Source of the DNA: Gottfriedia acidiceleris
GTDB taxonomy: Bacteria; Bacillota; Bacilli; Bacillales; Bacillaceae_G
DNA: 64,000 bases
Direction of reading: 5' to 3'
NCBI RefSeq assembly: GCF_002128425.1
Contig: NZ_NESS01000006.1
Location: 248,001 to 312,000 of the forward strand
Shown: positions 61,904 to 64,000 of the stretch, in pieces
How the letters are laid out: each line of letters opens with the position of its first letter
How positions within the stretch are numbered: the stretch's first letter is position 1
Notes under the pieces: generated by a model
Databases searched by the model: none
Told to the model about the DNA's origin: nothing
Seen by the model: only the letters and a program-made list of their open reading frames with translations
Made by a program: the position numbers and the translations under genes

Positions 61904-64000
61904 ATGTATAAGAATAACTTCATACATACAAAACAACTTGATAAACATGACTGTGGACTTGCGTGTATTTCTTCAATTCTAAAGTTTCATGGTCTTTATT
62001 ATGGAATAGATTATTTAAGAGATCTTACTTTCGATAAGAAGGGATATAGTTTAAAAGACTTAATTTCCGTTTTTAATAAATTTGATAATTTTACATGCAA
62101 GGCACTGAAAATTAATAAAGAGAGACTAGTAGATTTTTTAGAACAATTTAAAACGCCCTTTATTGCTTTAACAAAAAATGATAATGAAGGACATTATATT
62201 GTTGTATACCAAAAAGAGAAAGATTATCTAATTATAAGTGATCCAGAAGAGGGAAAGATTTCTAAGATGCCGATTAAAGAGTTTAACAATATCTTTTCGG
62301 GAATAATATTAAGTGTTGAGATTACTAAAGAAGTTTCTAATACAACAAATAAAATACATAATAAAAAAACATTTTTTCAGAGAATAATAAAAGAAAATGT
62401 ATTTTCTTTTATTATAGTATTTCTTTTATCCTTACTACTTGTGGGATTAACAGTTGGATTGTCCATGTTTATGAAATTTGTCGTAGATCTTATTATTCCA
62501 ATGCACTTAGATTCATATCTACCTTATTTGGGGGCAATATTCGTAGCTAGTAGTCTACTTCGTGTATCGTTAGATTATATAAGAAATCTATTTATATTAA
62601 AAATGTCTAACAAAATAGATAAGAATATATCTGAAAAATATTTTAAAAAAATAACTAGAATGCCAATTAACTTTTTCTTAAATAGGGATGATGGAGAGAT
62701 TATTTCAAGGTTTAATGATAGTGCGTATATTAGAAATATTCTTAGCGTAAATATTGTATCTGCAGTATTAGATATCACTATAATATTAGCAATTAGCGTT
62801 ATCCTTTTTAAGGTAAATAGCATTTTATTCTTTACATCCTTATTACCTTTACTTCTATTACTGTGTCTAACAGTTCTTTTTTATGAAGTCCTTGAAAATA
62901 AAAATAAAGATTTAATGGTAAGTAGAGCTAAAACTACATCTTTTTTAGTTCAATTTATCAAAAACATGCCAACTATATACTCGCTCAATAAGAAAAGATA
63001 TTTTTCAGATTCATTTGAGAAAATATTTAATGTACAGCTAGATTCAACAATGAAAGAATTAAAAGCGGTAAATAATAATAATACGTTAAAATATTTGATT
63101 CAAAGCTCAGCTTCTATAATTATATTATGGATTGGATCCCAACAAGTCTTAAATGATGCACTTACACTAGGAAGCTTATTATTTATTAATTCGCTCATTC
63201 TATTTTTAATGAATTCTTTAGATAGATTAATAAGTGTACAATCAGAACTACAAAAAGCATTCGTTGCGACAGATAGATTTTTAGATATTTTAAATTATCC
63301 GATAAAAAAAGAAGAACAAATAAAAAAAATGCATCCTATTTCTGAAATACAATTTCGCAATTTTTCCTTTAGCTTTGATAGTTTTAATAAAATTATCGAA
63401 GATGTAAATTTCTCAATTCTCAAAAATGAAAAAATTGTATTAGTTGGTGAAAGTGGGGTAGGAAAAAGTACCCTTGCAAAAACTTTGGTCAAATTTTATG
63501 AGGTCGAAAAATCAAAGATATGTATAAATAATATAGATATTAATGATATAAATGCTGAAGAACTAAGAAAAGAAATTATTTATTTAGACGAGAATCCATT
63601 CCTTTTTAAAAGTAGTATTATAGAAAACTTATGTATGGGAGAAAACTTCGACAAAAAAGATATCATAAAAGCCTGTGAAATTGCAGGAATTTATAATTTT
63701 ATAAATACTTTACCAAAAGGATTTGAATTTTACTTAAGTGAGCATGCTGCAAATTTATCTACAGGACAAAGACAAAGATTATCACTAGCAAGAGCTATTC
63801 TTCATAATCCGAGTGTTTTAATCTTAGATGAATCACTTAGTAATGTAGATTCAGAAACCTTTAAAAAAATATACAATAATTTATCTGAATTAGAATGTTC
63901 TATTCTATTTATTACTCATAATCCTGAAATTATTAATCATTATGATAAAAAGTTTATTTTTAAAGATAAAGTCATAAAAGAAAACTTTGATAATTTAAAT
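61904..64000 (+). CDS. sunT-like: C39-peptidase ABC transporter for the glycocin (3' end outside window)
   Basis: 699 residues visible, close to the 705 of B. subtilis SunT, so only the last few codons should be missing. It cleaves the leader and exports the peptide. C39 peptidase: Cys17 in LDKHDCGLACISSILKFHG, His97 in EGHYIVVY and Asp113 in ISDP. Membrane part about 155-430 with six segments. ATPase: Walker A GESGVGKST (about 515-523), signature LSTGQRQRLSLARA, Walker B VLILDESLSNVD. ATG 61904 is 9 bases from AAAGGA. No stop occurs before the window end. In the sublancin cluster bdbA, sunS (S-glycosyltransferase) and bdbB follow SunT. Confidence 0.93.
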   Translation, partial: MYKNNFIHTKQLDKHDCGLACISSILKFHGLYYGIDYLRDLTFDKKGYSLKDLISVFNKFDNFTCKALKINKERLVDFLEQFKTPFIALTKNDNEGHYIVVYQKEKDYLIISDPEEGKISKMPIKEFNNIFSGIILSVEITKEVSNTTNKIHNKKTFFQRIIKENVFSFIIVFLLSLLLVGLTVGLSMFMKFVVDLIIPMHLDSYLPYLGAIFVASSLLRVSLDYIRNLFILKMSNKIDKNISEKYFKKITRMPINFFLNRDDGEIISRFNDSAYIRNILSVNIVSAVLDITIILAISVILFKVNSILFFTSLLPLLLLLCLTVLFYEVLENKNKDLMVSRAKTTSFLVQFIKNMPTIYSLNKKRYFSDSFEKIFNVQLDSTMKELKAVNNNNTLKYLIQSSASIIILWIGSQQVLNDALTLGSLLFINSLILFLMNSLDRLISVQSELQKAFVATDRFLDILNYPIKKEEQIKKMHPISEIQFRNFSFSFDSFNKIIEDVNFSILKNEKIVLVGESGVGKSTLAKTLVKFYEVEKSKICINNIDINDINAEELRKEIIYLDENPFLFKSSIIENLCMGENFDKKDIIKACEIAGIYNFINTLPKGFEFYLSEHAANLSTGQRQRLSLARAILHNPSVLILDESLSNVDSETFKKIYNNLSELECSILFITHNPEIINHYDKKFIFKDKVIKENFDNLN

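Overview
The window looks like a chromosome segment from a low-GC Firmicute of the Bacillaceae (Bacillus sensu lato). Reasons: strong AGGAGG-type ribosome binding sites, many TTG/GTG starts, Rho-independent terminators after most operons, and a stretch (Ca2+/H+ antiporter, YfkD, YfkAB, SE1561-type small protein, fumarase, PdaA, YfjP, RlmCD) that recalls the yfk/yfj region of B. subtilis. No tRNA, rRNA or CRISPR was seen. The species cannot be fixed from this sequence.

Bases 1-43,700 are mainly a very large cell-surface polysaccharide/teichoic acid region. (a) 1-7,200: a very AT-rich, probably transferred repeat-unit block (phosphotransferase-like protein, glycosyltransferases, Wzy-like polymerase, Wzx-like flippase). 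(b) 7,280-18,480: nucleotide-sugar supply and attachment: manC, acetyltransferase, glycosyltransferase, manA, pgcA, galE, and galU between two LytR-CpsA-Psr ligase paralogs. (c) 18,600-25,750: rmlACDB for dTDP-L-rhamnose (rmlA apparently starts at ATA), then a coiled-coil protein and two glycosyltransferases. (d) mnaA, then an 865-bp transposase-less cassette carrying plsY inside IS-like terminal inverted repeats and an 8-bp target duplication. (e) 28,147-35,850, minus strand: tarI-tarJ, two giant GT2/polyol-phosphate transferases and an epimerase. (f) 36,189-43,050: three glycosyltransferases, wecC and the TagGH exporter. Together these could supply GDP-Man, UDP-Glc, UDP-Gal, dTDP-Rha, UDP-ManNAc/ManNAcA and CDP-ribitol for one or more wall polymers.

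Bases 43,100-59,000 are mostly conserved housekeeping genes, interrupted by a 909-residue GT2/TagF-like gene at 53,426-56,155. The gap after it holds a strong candidate for a Fur-controlled small RNA with C-rich single-stranded segments.

Bases 59,000-64,000 are an accessory island: a decayed serine recombinase with small upstream ORFs, then a sublancin-type glycocin precursor (61,520-61,711) and its C39-peptidase ABC transporter, which runs off the window end. The precursor keeps the five-cysteine geometry of sublancin but differs at many positions, so it is probably an undescribed glycocin. Its glycosyltransferase and thiol-disulfide genes would be expected just past base 64,000.
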